DNA of 18,067 nt, taken from NCBI GenBank assembly GCA_029859085.1, contig JAOUDU010000006.1:1-18067 (forward strand), written 5' to 3'. Of the stretch, positions 7,076-14,433 are shown in pieces (the first letter of the stretch is position 1; every line of letters begins with the position of its first letter). Below the pieces are notes generated by a model. It did not search any database. It saw nothing but the letters and a program-made list of their open reading frames with translations, and was not told the DNA's origin. The DNA comes from Gammaproteobacteria bacterium (GTDB lineage Bacteria; Pseudomonadota; Gammaproteobacteria; Pseudomonadales; Halieaceae). The translations under genes were made by a program, and so were the position numbers.

Positions 7076-8692
7076 ATGACAACTGACGCACTGATCCGCA
7101 ATCGATGGGAGCGGTCCCTCGGCCTGTTTGCCAGGTTGCGGCCGGGGGAAGGGCTGGCCGTGCTCTATTTCATGAGCTACGGCTTCCTGGTCATGTTTTC
7201 CTATTACATGCTGAAGACCCTGCGGGAGCCGCTGCTGCTCAGCAAGGCGACGGCTGAGACCAAGAGCTACGCCTACGCGGTTATCGCGCTGGTACTGCTG
7301 TTTGTCGTGCCCGCCTACGGGGCGCTGTACCGGCGCCTGCCAAAGCGACAACTGAGTTTATGGGTGAGCGCCATTCTGCTGGCGGTGCAGGGCGTATTTT
7401 TCCTGCTGAGCCTGGCGGGATTGAGGATCGGTTTCGCCTACTATGTCTGGGTGGGGATATTCGGTGTGTTGATTACCGCCCAGTTCTGGGCTTTCGCCGC
7501 GGACAGCTTCAACCTGAAAGCCGGCAAGCGCCTGTTCCCGTTGATCATGATCGGAGTCTCGCTGGGGGGGTTGGCGGGGCCGGCGATTGCGGGTCAGCTG
7601 TTCCAGCTGCTGGGCGCACGCGACCTCATGCTGGTCATCCTGGTATTTATCGCCCTCACCCTGCCAATGTCCGGCCTGGCCCGGGGCGCGGTGCCCGCAC
7701 TCTCGCGCAGCTTCCTGGCGGTCGCGGAGCCGGTGAAAAGCCCGCTGCTGGGCGGATTTTCGCTGGTCAGGCGCAACCGCTACCTGCTGCTGATCGCGAT
7801 GATGATCGTGCTCTTGAACTGGGTCAATACCACCGGCGAGTACCTGCTCGCGGAGCTGGTCATTCGCCACGCGGACTCACTGATCGCCCGGGATCCCAGT
7901 CTCGACAAGGGCAACCTGATAGCTGCCTTCTACGGCAATTTTTTCTCCATCGTCAACGCGCTTTCGCTGTTCCTGCAACTGTTCATCGTGTCGCGGGTGA
8001 TCCGGTGGATCGGGGTGCGGGGCGCCGTGCTCGTGCTGCCCGTGATTGCGCTGGTGGGGTATGGCCTGATGGTGTTCATGCCGATCTTCAGCATGATCAG
8101 GATGGTAAAAATGGCGGAGAACTCAACCGACTACTCGCTGATGAATACCGCGCGTCACGCACTGTTCCTGCCGCTGAGTGCGGCTGAAAAATACCAGTCG
8201 AAAATCGCTATCGACGCGTTTTTCTGGCGTTTTGGCGACCTGGTGCAGGCGCTGGCGGTTTATGCCGGGCTGCACCTGTTTGGATTCCAGTCGCAACAGT
8301 TTGCGGTCCTGAATATGGTACTTGCCCTGGTGTGGCTGGCACTGGCGGTGCAGATCGGGCGGCGCTATGTGGACCTGGAACAGGGCGCTACCAGCGGCGA
8401 GCCTCCGCGCCTGCTGCTGGCCCTGCGGCCGCATCCGGCGCCGCCCGGCGTCGCGCTGGCCTACCGCCTCCCCGCCAACCTGTTCCACTGCGAACCCGGC
8501 GATATACTGCGGGTATCGGTGCGCGAGGTCGATGCCGATGCGCTTCCTGCCTGGCTGCATTTTGACGCCGAATCCCTGGCCTTTACCGGGGTGCCACCGG
8601 AGGATACCGACGCCAATACCTGGCTGACCGTGCGGGCGTCCAACCTGGAAGGGCAGTGGGTCGAGACCCGGCTGGGGTTTATACATTTGTGA
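7076..8692 (+). CDS. ATP/ADP translocase-like (NTT-type) carrier with C-terminal cadherin-like domain
   Basis: This 538-residue inner-membrane protein has hydrophobic segments at about 26-46, 65-85, 93-114, 120-141, 153-176, 184-200, 236-260, 283-308, 316-338, 386-404 and 409-427, plus a polar helix near 350-368. That suggests the 12-helix MFS fold of NTT nucleotide carriers. Family-like features include SYYMLKTLREPLLL (42-55), FWAFAADSF then GKRLFPLIMIGVSLGGLAGP, and NTARHALFLPLS. NTT proteins exchange ATP for ADP or import nucleotides; the substrate here is unproven. Residues 460-538 form a cadherin-like (CADG/He_PIG) beta domain: YRLPANLF, PAWLHFD (491-497), FTGVP (503-507), LTVRASNLEGQW. 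Such domains normally work outside the cytoplasm, whereas 12 helices would place this one inside. The next gene, a secreted kinase-like protein, starts 8 nt downstream, implying one transcript and a shared task. Confidence 0.83.
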   Translation: MTTDALIRNRWERSLGLFARLRPGEGLAVLYFMSYGFLVMFSYYMLKTLREPLLLSKATAETKSYAYAVIALVLLFVVPAYGALYRRLPKRQLSLWVSAILLAVQGVFFLLSLAGLRIGFAYYVWVGIFGVLITAQFWAFAADSFNLKAGKRLFPLIMIGVSLGGLAGPAIAGQLFQLLGARDLMLVILVFIALTLPMSGLARGAVPALSRSFLAVAEPVKSPLLGGFSLVRRNRYLLLIAMMIVLLNWVNTTGEYLLAELVIRHADSLIARDPSLDKGNLIAAFYGNFFSIVNALSLFLQLFIVSRVIRWIGVRGAVLVLPVIALVGYGLMVFMPIFSMIRMVKMAENSTDYSLMNTARHALFLPLSAAEKYQSKIAIDAFFWRFGDLVQALAVYAGLHLFGFQSQQFAVLNMVLALVWLALAVQIGRRYVDLEQGATSGEPPRLLLALRPHPAPPGVALAYRLPANLFHCEPGDILRVSVREVDADALPAWLHFDAESLAFTGVPPEDTDANTWLTVRASNLEGQWVETRLGFIHL

Positions 8693-8700
8693 GGGCACCC

Positions 8701-9825
8701 ATGCTTGCACGCATAGTCACGATTTTGCTGGTGTTGCCGATTGGCGGGCTTGCCGCGACTGACGCCGTCGACCCCAATACACCCGCAATCCCCGATGCTT
8801 CGCTTTTCAGTGAAAGTGGCGTGCTGGAGCTTTCCCTGTCGGTGGACTTCGATGCCCTGTGCCGGCCGAACGAGGTTGAGGATTGCAATTACTCACCCGC
8901 GATTTTGCGCCTCGGGACCCCGGGCGGCGTCGACAGGAACCTCCCGGTAGAGCTCAGGGTGCGCGGTGGCTGGCGGGCCAGGAGGGATCACTGTGAGGTG
9001 CCGCCCTTGTTTGTTCGCTTTGCGCCCGGGGGCGCGGCGGGAACACCCTTTGCCGGCCAGGACCTGCTGCCGCTGACCACCCACTGCCGCAGGAAAAAGG
9101 AGCGGGGACTGGCGGGCAGCGCCGGGGCCGATTACGAGCAATACGTGCTCAAGGAGTATCTCGGTTACCGGCTGTACAACCTGGTGACCGATCGCAGCCT
9201 GCGGGTGCGCCTGGTCAGGATCAATTACAGCAACCCGGCCCAAGGGGGGGAGACCGTCACCCGCTATGCATTTTTTACCGAGCACTTTGACTCGATGGCC
9301 GCCCGCCTGGGATTCAGTCGGCTGCCCGGCGACAGTTTTGATCACGAAAAAATAGACCTGCCCGACTTTGACCGGTTGGCGCTGTTCAATTTCATGATCG
9401 GCAATACCGACTGGTCCGTGGTGCGCCAGCGCAATATCGTCCTGCTTGCGGATGGCCGGGGCCGGCAATACCCCGTTCCGTTTGACCTGGATATGTCCGG
9501 GCTGGTGGATGCGGAGTACGGCGGGGTCTCACCGCGGCTGGATTTTCGCGACCCCCGCCACCGCCACTACCTGGGGTTCTGCCATCCCGGGCCGGATTAC
9601 GACCGGCTATTCGGCGATTTCGAGAGCAGTAAAGATGCGATGCTGGAGCTGGTGCGCGAGATCCCCGGCATGGACAGGACCACGCGGAAGGTGGGCCGGC
9701 GCTACCTCGATAAATTTTTCGATATTATTGAATCTCCCGCGGATCGCCAGCAGGACATTATTGGCGCATGCCAGCCATGGCCGCCGTCCCCGGTGGATCA
9801 TACGACACCGCCGGACCCGGCATGA
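8701..9825 (+). CDS. Secreted CotH-like atypical protein kinase candidate
   Basis: This 374-residue protein starts at ATG 8701, with GAGGG five bases before it and directly after the carrier stop. Residues 1-19 form a signal peptide (MLARIVTILLVLPIGGLAA). About 150-195 (KEYLGYRLYNLVTDRSLRVRLV, then the TRYAFFTEH strand) matches the core of CotH kinases. The catalytic-looking region is LFNFMIGNTDWSVVRQRN: NTDW at 235-238 with candidate catalytic D237 and N245, then PVPFDLDMSG with candidate metal ligands D262 and D264. CotH proteins are Fam20/HipA-related kinases that phosphorylate secreted or coat proteins. Six cysteines (54, 62, 98, 129, 294, 357) allow disulphides in the periplasm. The adjacent carrier could provide nucleotide, and the convergent phosphatase could reverse the reaction. 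Kinase activity is inferred; it could instead be a binding relative that lost activity. Confidence 0.75.
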   Translation: MLARIVTILLVLPIGGLAATDAVDPNTPAIPDASLFSESGVLELSLSVDFDALCRPNEVEDCNYSPAILRLGTPGGVDRNLPVELRVRGGWRARRDHCEVPPLFVRFAPGGAAGTPFAGQDLLPLTTHCRRKKERGLAGSAGADYEQYVLKEYLGYRLYNLVTDRSLRVRLVRINYSNPAQGGETVTRYAFFTEHFDSMAARLGFSRLPGDSFDHEKIDLPDFDRLALFNFMIGNTDWSVVRQRNIVLLADGRGRQYPVPFDLDMSGLVDAEYGGVSPRLDFRDPRHRHYLGFCHPGPDYDRLFGDFESSKDAMLELVREIPGMDRTTRKVGRRYLDKFFDIIESPADRQQDIIGACQPWPPSPVDHTTPPDPA

Positions 9826-11809
9826 GGGCCAGCAGCGCGTCCCGGCGCGCCAGCAGCGCCGTTATCTGCGCGCCGTCGAGCAGCGGGCCGAGTGTCCCCC
9901 GCAGCGCCGGTTCATCCAGGGCCAGCAGCGCGGCCCGCACTGTCGGCGGCAGCTTGAGTTGGAGTTTTTCCGCGGAGCCCGGCAGGGTATGCGCCGTGCT
10001 GAAAGCGTCGCCGAAGTGCGAGGCCTGCAGGTTCCAGAACGGCTGGGTGTAACCGAACGATGTGCCGGGCCGATCGTTTTCGCCGACCAGCAGGTCGAAT
10101 ACGTCCAGCAGCTGTTGTTGCGCGGGCAAGGGGCACCAGTCGTCCGTGCCTGTTCCCTGGCGCAGGCGCCGGGACTCGGTGAGGAAGTGGCGATAACCCA
10201 GTTGTAAAACCCCCGGCCTGCCGTCGATGTCCCGCGCGACGGAAATGGGCACAAGGTCGAATCCCAGCATGGTATCCAGCAGGTAGGCCGCCTGTTCCCG
10301 CCGCTGTGTGCCCTGTTTGTCCGCGGGGAAGAACAGGGCGTGGACCTTCGATCCCCGATAGGCCAGCACGATATGTGAGGTGCTTTCCAGCCAGCCCTGC
10401 TCGATCTCGAGTATTTTCCCGTTGCGCAGCGCATCGCCCAACTGCTCGCTGCTTAACGGGTACTCGCGGTTGCCGCCATCACCCAGGGGCTCCACCCGTT
10501 CGGTGGGGTACAGATACTGCACCATGGTGCCCGACTTATCGATGACCAGGGCGGCGGGACGGCCCCGGTACATCGCGACCAGCATACCGGTGTCGAGCAT
10601 GATCAGCCGGTCGCCGCGCAGCAGGTGGACCCGTTTGTCCGTGGTCGGGGTATGGCCGACCACCACGCGTTTCGCTTCCAGGTTGTCCAGGGCAGCCTGT
10701 AGCACCGGTATTTCCAGGACATCCTTGCAGCGCACCGAGCCGCGGTACCACAGCGGGCCGGAGGTACCAAACAGCGGAGAGCTCTCCAGTGCGAGCAGTT
10801 CCCTGAGAGCGGCGACCACCGCGGGTGGCGGGCTGCGCTGGCTGTCCGTCGCGCTGCCCCGCTCGCGGGCACAGGCCGTGCGCTCCTGGCGCGGGCAGCT
10901 GGAAGGGTCCGCTATCCGCAGGGCTTTTTGTGCCAGGGTGAGATTGGTCTCCACACCTGCCTGGGTCAACACGCCGGCATCGATGAGCTGGCGCCACAAC
11001 TCGAAAAAACGCTCGAGGTCCGCGAGGAATTCCAGGTTGAGCTGATCCAGTGGTGCGCTCGCGGTCACGGGCGGCAGGCCGCCATGGACGAAAACGGTAT
11101 CGTTTATCACGATCAGCGCGGGTAATGACAGCAGCCAGCGGCCGTACTTGCCCCCGGGCGCGAAGGCGGCGCGATGCCCGAAGTAGCCTGGCGGGTACAG
11201 CTGCTCGAAATCCTGGTGGGTCTGCGGGTCGCGCTCGACCGCGGTGACGCCACCGCCGAGGAAGCTCAGTGCCACGGCCTCGCTGCGCTGCGCAACGAAC
11301 TGCGCGTATGCCTGCTCGCGCTGCTCGCCGGACTCCATATCAGTGAACGCCGCGAATTCCGCCGTGGAGACATAGCGCAGGTCTCCCACCAGGTTCATCG
11401 TCTCGTGATTGCCGGCCACCACGTGAACGCGGCCGCCCTGTTCCGGCGCCTCCTGTTGCAGGCGCATCAGCAGGTCCATCACCTTGCGCGATTCCGGGCC
11501 CCGGTCGAGCAGGTCCCCCAGGCTGACCAGGTGGGTTGCGCCCCCGCTCCAGTGCAGCGAGGCGTCCACCACGCCGGCCGCCTGCAACAAACCGGTCAAA
11601 TCCGCGTATGCCCCGTGGATATCGGGGACGACCACGATGCGCTCAACCCCGGACCAGCGCCAGGGACCGAGCTGCCTGGCGGTTTGGGTCGAGGCCAGGG
11701 CAGCCTGGCAGGACAGGAACGCAGTTATCACTAGCAGGGCTGCAAGCAGCGCATCCCTGGTGGAATCACCCAAAGCTGGTCGGCACCTGGTCATTATTGC
11801 TGGGGACAT
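9758..11809 (-). CDS. Secreted PPP-family phosphatase fused to a degenerate kinase-like C-terminal domain
   Basis: This 683-residue protein has a signal peptide ending near ALA-ST at 38-41. Residues 55-430 form a calcineurin-like phosphatase with all PPP metal motifs: DIHG (63-66), GDLLDRG (98-104), GNHE (133-136), VHGG (241-244) and GHT (385-387). This most resembles Shewanella-like (Shelph) phosphatases, which remove phosphate from Ser/Thr or Tyr. Residues 450-683 are additional: ALFFPADK, REQAAYLLDTMLGFDLVP (E505), LQLGYRHF, FDLLVGENDRPGTSF (D579) and ASHFGDAF resemble, in order, the FKP, aC-Glu, catalytic Asp-Arg and metal-binding segments of HipA/Fam20-like kinases. The FKP Lys and the metal Asp are changed (F494, H598), so this domain is probably a pseudokinase or sensor. 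ATG 11809 is preferred over 11794 because AGGG precedes it. The last 68 bp overlap the facing kinase gene. Confidence 0.85.
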   Translation of the reverse strand: MSPAIMTRCRPALGDSTRDALLAALLVITAFLSCQAALASTQTARQLGPWRWSGVERIVVVPDIHGAYADLTGLLQAAGVVDASLHWSGGATHLVSLGDLLDRGPESRKVMDLLMRLQQEAPEQGGRVHVVAGNHETMNLVGDLRYVSTAEFAAFTDMESGEQREQAYAQFVAQRSEAVALSFLGGGVTAVERDPQTHQDFEQLYPPGYFGHRAAFAPGGKYGRWLLSLPALIVINDTVFVHGGLPPVTASAPLDQLNLEFLADLERFFELWRQLIDAGVLTQAGVETNLTLAQKALRIADPSSCPRQERTACARERGSATDSQRSPPPAVVAALRELLALESSPLFGTSGPLWYRGSVRCKDVLEIPVLQAALDNLEAKRVVVGHTPTTDKRVHLLRGDRLIMLDTGMLVAMYRGRPAALVIDKSGTMVQYLYPTERVEPLGDGGNREYPLSSEQLGDALRNGKILEIEQGWLESTSHIVLAYRGSKVHALFFPADKQGTQRREQAAYLLDTMLGFDLVPISVARDIDGRPGVLQLGYRHFLTESRRLRQGTGTDDWCPLPAQQQLLDVFDLLVGENDRPGTSFGYTQPFWNLQASHFGDAFSTAHTLPGSAEKLQLKLPPTVRAALLALDEPALRGTLGPLLDGAQITALLARRDALLALMPGPAVSYDPPGTAAMAGMRQ

Positions 11810-11988
11810 CCGGACCCTGGCTACTTGTGTTGGCAGCCAGGGCAGTGGTGATCCCTGGCGGTACCTTCGGCTGTCGACTGTCGGCTCTTTCCCCGGGGGA
11901 GCCTGCCGCGTCGTTGTCAGCGCAGTCTAACCTGCAAATTGATTTTTTTGCACTTACACTTCCGTTTGGGAGCGCAGTGTGGGCGGCG

Positions 11989-12010
11989 GGTCCGGTCAAC
12001 GATCCGGACC
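11989..12010. repeat. Inverted repeat, candidate operator or hairpin
   Basis: GGTCCGG (11989-11995), an 8-base centre, and CCGGACC (12004-12010) form a perfect inverted repeat about 157 bp upstream of the CoA-transferase start and 180 bp upstream of the phosphatase start. It could be a regulator site or a short RNA hairpin; no T-tract follows, so a terminator is less likely. Confidence 0.35.
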
Positions 12011-12109
12011 AGGTCGACGGGTAAATAAACAGAGTTGCCAGCACCACGTGATTATCGAGCATAATGTGCCCTGACCGGTCGATTGCAGCGGTTATTGCGG
12101 GCCTATCTA

Positions 12110-12137
12110 TTGTGCCTGAATCATATATCGTTATATT
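12110..12137 (+). promoter_or_regulatory. Candidate sigma70 promoter of the CoA-transferase gene
   Basis: TTGTGC (12110-12115) and TATATT (12132-12137) are separated by 16 bases, close to -35 and -10 consensus, and would start transcription about 20-25 bases before the coding start. It lies in a short AT-rich stretch in GC-rich surroundings. An ATATA-TCGT-TATAT dyad overlaps the -10 region. Confidence 0.35.
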
Positions 12138-12166
12138 TCAATTGCCGTAACCGAGGTGAGAAAAAG

Positions 12167-13369
12167 ATGAGCGAGATGGAGCGGCCCCTGGATGGCCTGC
12201 GGGTGATAGAAATGGGTCAGCTGCTGGCGGGACCTTTTACCGGCACCATCCTGGCTTACTTTGGCGCCGAGGTGATCAAGGTGGAGCCCCCGGGTGGCGA
12301 TCCCGTGCGCGGCTGGAGGGAGGTGCGCGACGGCACGTCCCTGTGGTACCGCAGCCTGGGGCGGAACAAGAAAAGCGTTACCCTCGACCTGAAGTCCGGG
12401 GAGGGCAGGGAACTGGCGCTGAAGCTGCTGGAAACCGCCGACGTGGTGGTTGAAAATTTTCGCCCCGGCCTGATGGAGAGCTGGGGCATGGGCCCGGCCG
12501 AGCTCAAGCAGCGCAACCCGGGCCTGGTCTACGCCCGTATCTCCGGCTACGGCCAGACCGGCCCCTATGCCAGCAAGCCGGGCTACGCCTCGGTCACCGA
12601 GGGCTTCGGCGGGTTCCGCTATATCAACGGCGAGCCGGGCAAGGCACCGGTGCGCCCCAATATCAGCATGGGCGATACCTTGTCAGCGATTCACGCCGCC
12701 CTGGGGATCGCGCTGGCGCTGATCCAGCGTGCGAAGCCGGGATCCGGTGAGGGGCAGGTGGTCGACGTGGCGCTGTATGAATCCGTGTTCAACCTGATGG
12801 AGGGAATTGTGCCCGAGTACGATGGCGCGGGTGTTGTGCGCGAGCCCTCCGGCACCACGGTGACCGGGATTGTGCCCACCAATACCTACCGCTGTGACGA
12901 CGGCAAGTACGTGGTCATTGGCGGCAATGGTGACTCGATCTTCAAGCGCCTGATGATCGCCGCCGGTCGCTCGGACATGGCGGAGAATCCGGAGATGGCG
13001 AATAACGCGGGCCGGATAGTGCATGAGGCAGAGATTGACCAGGCCCTGGACCTGTGGTGCGCCGCGCACTCCTCGACCCATATCATCAACACCCTGGAAG
13101 AGGCGCGGGTGCCGGTAGGCCCGATCTACAGCGTGGAGGATATGATGGTCGATCCCCAATACCAGGCCAGGGGACTGTTCGAGAGCGTGGAGATCGACGG
13201 CCGGCCACTCAAGATCCCGGCCATAATGCCGAAACTCGACGCCACCCCGGGCCGGACCGACTGGCCGGGAATGGCCATTGGCAGCCATAATGACGAGGTG
13301 CTGCGAGGCATTCTCCAGCTCGACGACGCCCGGATCGAGCGCCTGCGCGCCGATGGAGTGATAAGCTGA
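12167..13369 (+). CDS. Class III (CaiB/BaiF) CoA transferase
   Basis: This 400-residue cytoplasmic enzyme moves CoA from a donor such as succinyl-CoA to a carboxylic acid through aspartyl anhydride and thioester intermediates. The family core is clear: PLDGLRVIEMGQLLAGPF, FGAEVIKVEPPGGDP, RNKKSVTLDLK, VVVENFRPG, ISGYGQTGPY, and SMGD with D170 in the place of the catalytic Asp of formyl-CoA transferase. The start at ATG 12167 is fixed by GAGGTGA seven bases upstream; the frame is open further back but lacks family sequence. The HMG-CoA-lyase-family gene follows 30 bp later. CoA transferase III plus this lyase family is the pair that activates and cleaves citramalate in Chloroflexus, and a similar pair could act on hydroxymethylglutarate. 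The acceptor acid here is not known. Confidence 0.93.
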   Translation: MSEMERPLDGLRVIEMGQLLAGPFTGTILAYFGAEVIKVEPPGGDPVRGWREVRDGTSLWYRSLGRNKKSVTLDLKSGEGRELALKLLETADVVVENFRPGLMESWGMGPAELKQRNPGLVYARISGYGQTGPYASKPGYASVTEGFGGFRYINGEPGKAPVRPNISMGDTLSAIHAALGIALALIQRAKPGSGEGQVVDVALYESVFNLMEGIVPEYDGAGVVREPSGTTVTGIVPTNTYRCDDGKYVVIGGNGDSIFKRLMIAAGRSDMAENPEMANNAGRIVHEAEIDQALDLWCAAHSSTHIINTLEEARVPVGPIYSVEDMMVDPQYQARGLFESVEIDGRPLKIPAIMPKLDATPGRTDWPGMAIGSHNDEVLRGILQLDDARIERLRADGVIS

Positions 13370-13399
13370 TGCAGACAACCACCCGCCCCGGTGAATGAT

Positions 13400-14311
13400 A
13401 TGAGCCAGCAGATTGTCATTACCGATGTCGGTCCCCGGGACGGCCTCCAGAACCAGCCGCGTATCCTCGTCCTGGAACAACGCCTGCAACTTATCCGGGC
13501 GATCGCAGACGCCGGGGTCAGCAGTATTGAGGTCGGCAGCTTTGTCTCCCCCAGAGCCGTGCCGGCGATGGCGGGCACGGATGCGCTCGTGGCTGCGCTG
13601 CCGCAGGGCGGTACCGTCCACTACACGGCCCTGATTCCCAACATGAGAGGCTACGAGCTGGCCCGGGCCGCCGGCGCCCGCTCCGTCACCATGGTGCTCT
13701 ACGCCAGCGAGGGCATGGCACAGAAAAACGTCAATATGAGCATGGACCAGGCCGAGTCGGTCACCGCCGATATCCTCGGCGCCGCCCGGGCGGATGGCAT
13801 CGAGGTCATCGCCGTTATCGCCGTGGCCTTCGCCTGCCCCTTCGACGGACCCACCGACCCCGGCGTGGTGCGCGCGGTTGCCGACAAGTTTTTGACTATG
13901 GGCGCGGACCAGGTGGTCATTGCGGACACGATAGGCGCCGGCAACCCGCAACAGGTTCGCAGCCTGACGGCGGACCTGGTGCGCGACCACGGCGCCGCCC
14001 GCCTTGGCTGCCATTTCCACGACACCCGCGCCCTTGGCCTGGCCAATGTATTCGCCGCTGTCGAATCGGGCATCCGCCGCTTCGACGCCTCCATCGCGGG
14101 CCTGGGCGGTTGTCCTTTCGCCCCTGGCGCCAGCGGTAACGTGGCGACCGAGGACGTGGCGATGATGCTGGAGCAGATGGGTTTTGACACTGGCATCGAC
14201 CTGGATGCGCTGCTGCGCGCGTCGGATCTCGCCGAAGAATTGACCGGCACCGCGCCGGGCGGGCGCTCCAAGCCCTGGCTGAAGCCGTGGCTGGCGAAGC
14301 GGGCCGGGTGA
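13400..14311 (+). CDS. HMG-CoA lyase-family enzyme (DRE-TIM metallolyase)
   Basis: This 303-residue TIM-barrel lyase cleaves a 3-hydroxyacyl-CoA branched at C3, such as HMG-CoA to acetyl-CoA and acetoacetate, or R-citramalyl-CoA to acetyl-CoA and pyruvate. Visible residues: R13 and D14 in VGPRDGLQNQ (catalytic Arg and metal Asp), E45 in IEVGSFVSP, metal His H205 and H207 in CHFHDTR, and C238 in the family signature GLGGCPFAPGASGN. The motif HFHDTRALG differs from the HDTYGQA of mitochondrial HMG-CoA lyase, so the substrate may differ. ATG 13400 is preferred, with GGTGA five bases before it; a GTG at 13391 in the same frame is the alternative. It lies 30 bp after the CoA-transferase gene, so the acid activated there is probably cleaved here. 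Confidence 0.92.
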   Translation: MSQQIVITDVGPRDGLQNQPRILVLEQRLQLIRAIADAGVSSIEVGSFVSPRAVPAMAGTDALVAALPQGGTVHYTALIPNMRGYELARAAGARSVTMVLYASEGMAQKNVNMSMDQAESVTADILGAARADGIEVIAVIAVAFACPFDGPTDPGVVRAVADKFLTMGADQVVIADTIGAGNPQQVRSLTADLVRDHGAARLGCHFHDTRALGLANVFAAVESGIRRFDASIAGLGGCPFAPGASGNVATEDVAMMLEQMGFDTGIDLDALLRASDLAEELTGTAPGGRSKPWLKPWLAKRAG

Positions 14312-14338
14312 TTTTTATTGGCTTGCTTCGAGGTGGTA

Positions 14339-14368
14339 TCGAGCCGGGTATTCACGGCGAGTCCCGGC
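14339..14368. repeat. Short relative of the dispersed repeat, with inverted repeat
   Basis: CGAGCC is followed by GTATTCACGGCGAGTCCCG, matching 17 of 19 bases of the tail of the element at 4334-4389 but lacking its 5' hairpin and a few bases after CGAGCC. GCCGGG (14343-14348) and CCCGGC (14363-14368) form a 6-bp stem with a 14-base loop. It sits in the 122-bp gap between the lyase and hyuA genes and may influence read-through. Confidence 0.4.
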
Positions 14369-14433
14369 ATGCCACAGTTGGTTAAAGGCCGGTCTTTTAG
14401 CAGAGCAAAGCATGAGACAACCAGGAGAGCACA

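Larger units (their letters stand above)
11810..12166. other. 357-bp divergent intergenic region
   Basis: This region separates the phosphatase start from the CoA-transferase start. It holds a 7-bp inverted repeat (11989-12010), an AT-rich promoter-like stretch near 12100-12145 and the strong CoA-transferase ribosome site GAGGTGA (12153-12159). Open frames crossing it have no recognisable protein pattern. No RNA gene is evident. Confidence 0.6.

Noticed and set aside
8656..8700. Upstream ATG for the CotH-like gene
   Set aside because: It would bury the signal peptide behind 15 polar residues and overlap the carrier gene; ATG 8701 has a good ribosome site and a clean signal peptide.
11692..11710. 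Possible lipoprotein cysteine (FLSC) in the phosphatase signal peptide
   Set aside because: Phe and Leu at -3/-2 do not fit a lipobox, while ALA-ST a few residues later is a good ordinary cleavage site.
11933..11952. TGCAAA-N8-TTTGCA inverted repeat
   Set aside because: Arms are short and AT-rich, and no second copy or clear promoter context supports a site.
11766..12062. 98-codon minus-strand frame across the phosphatase start
   Set aside because: No recognisable domain or ribosome site, and it overlaps the phosphatase N-terminus in another frame.
12683..14020. 445-codon minus-strand frame
   Set aside because: Antisense to the CoA transferase and lyase genes, spanning the boundary between them; low-complexity His/Gly/Ala composition.
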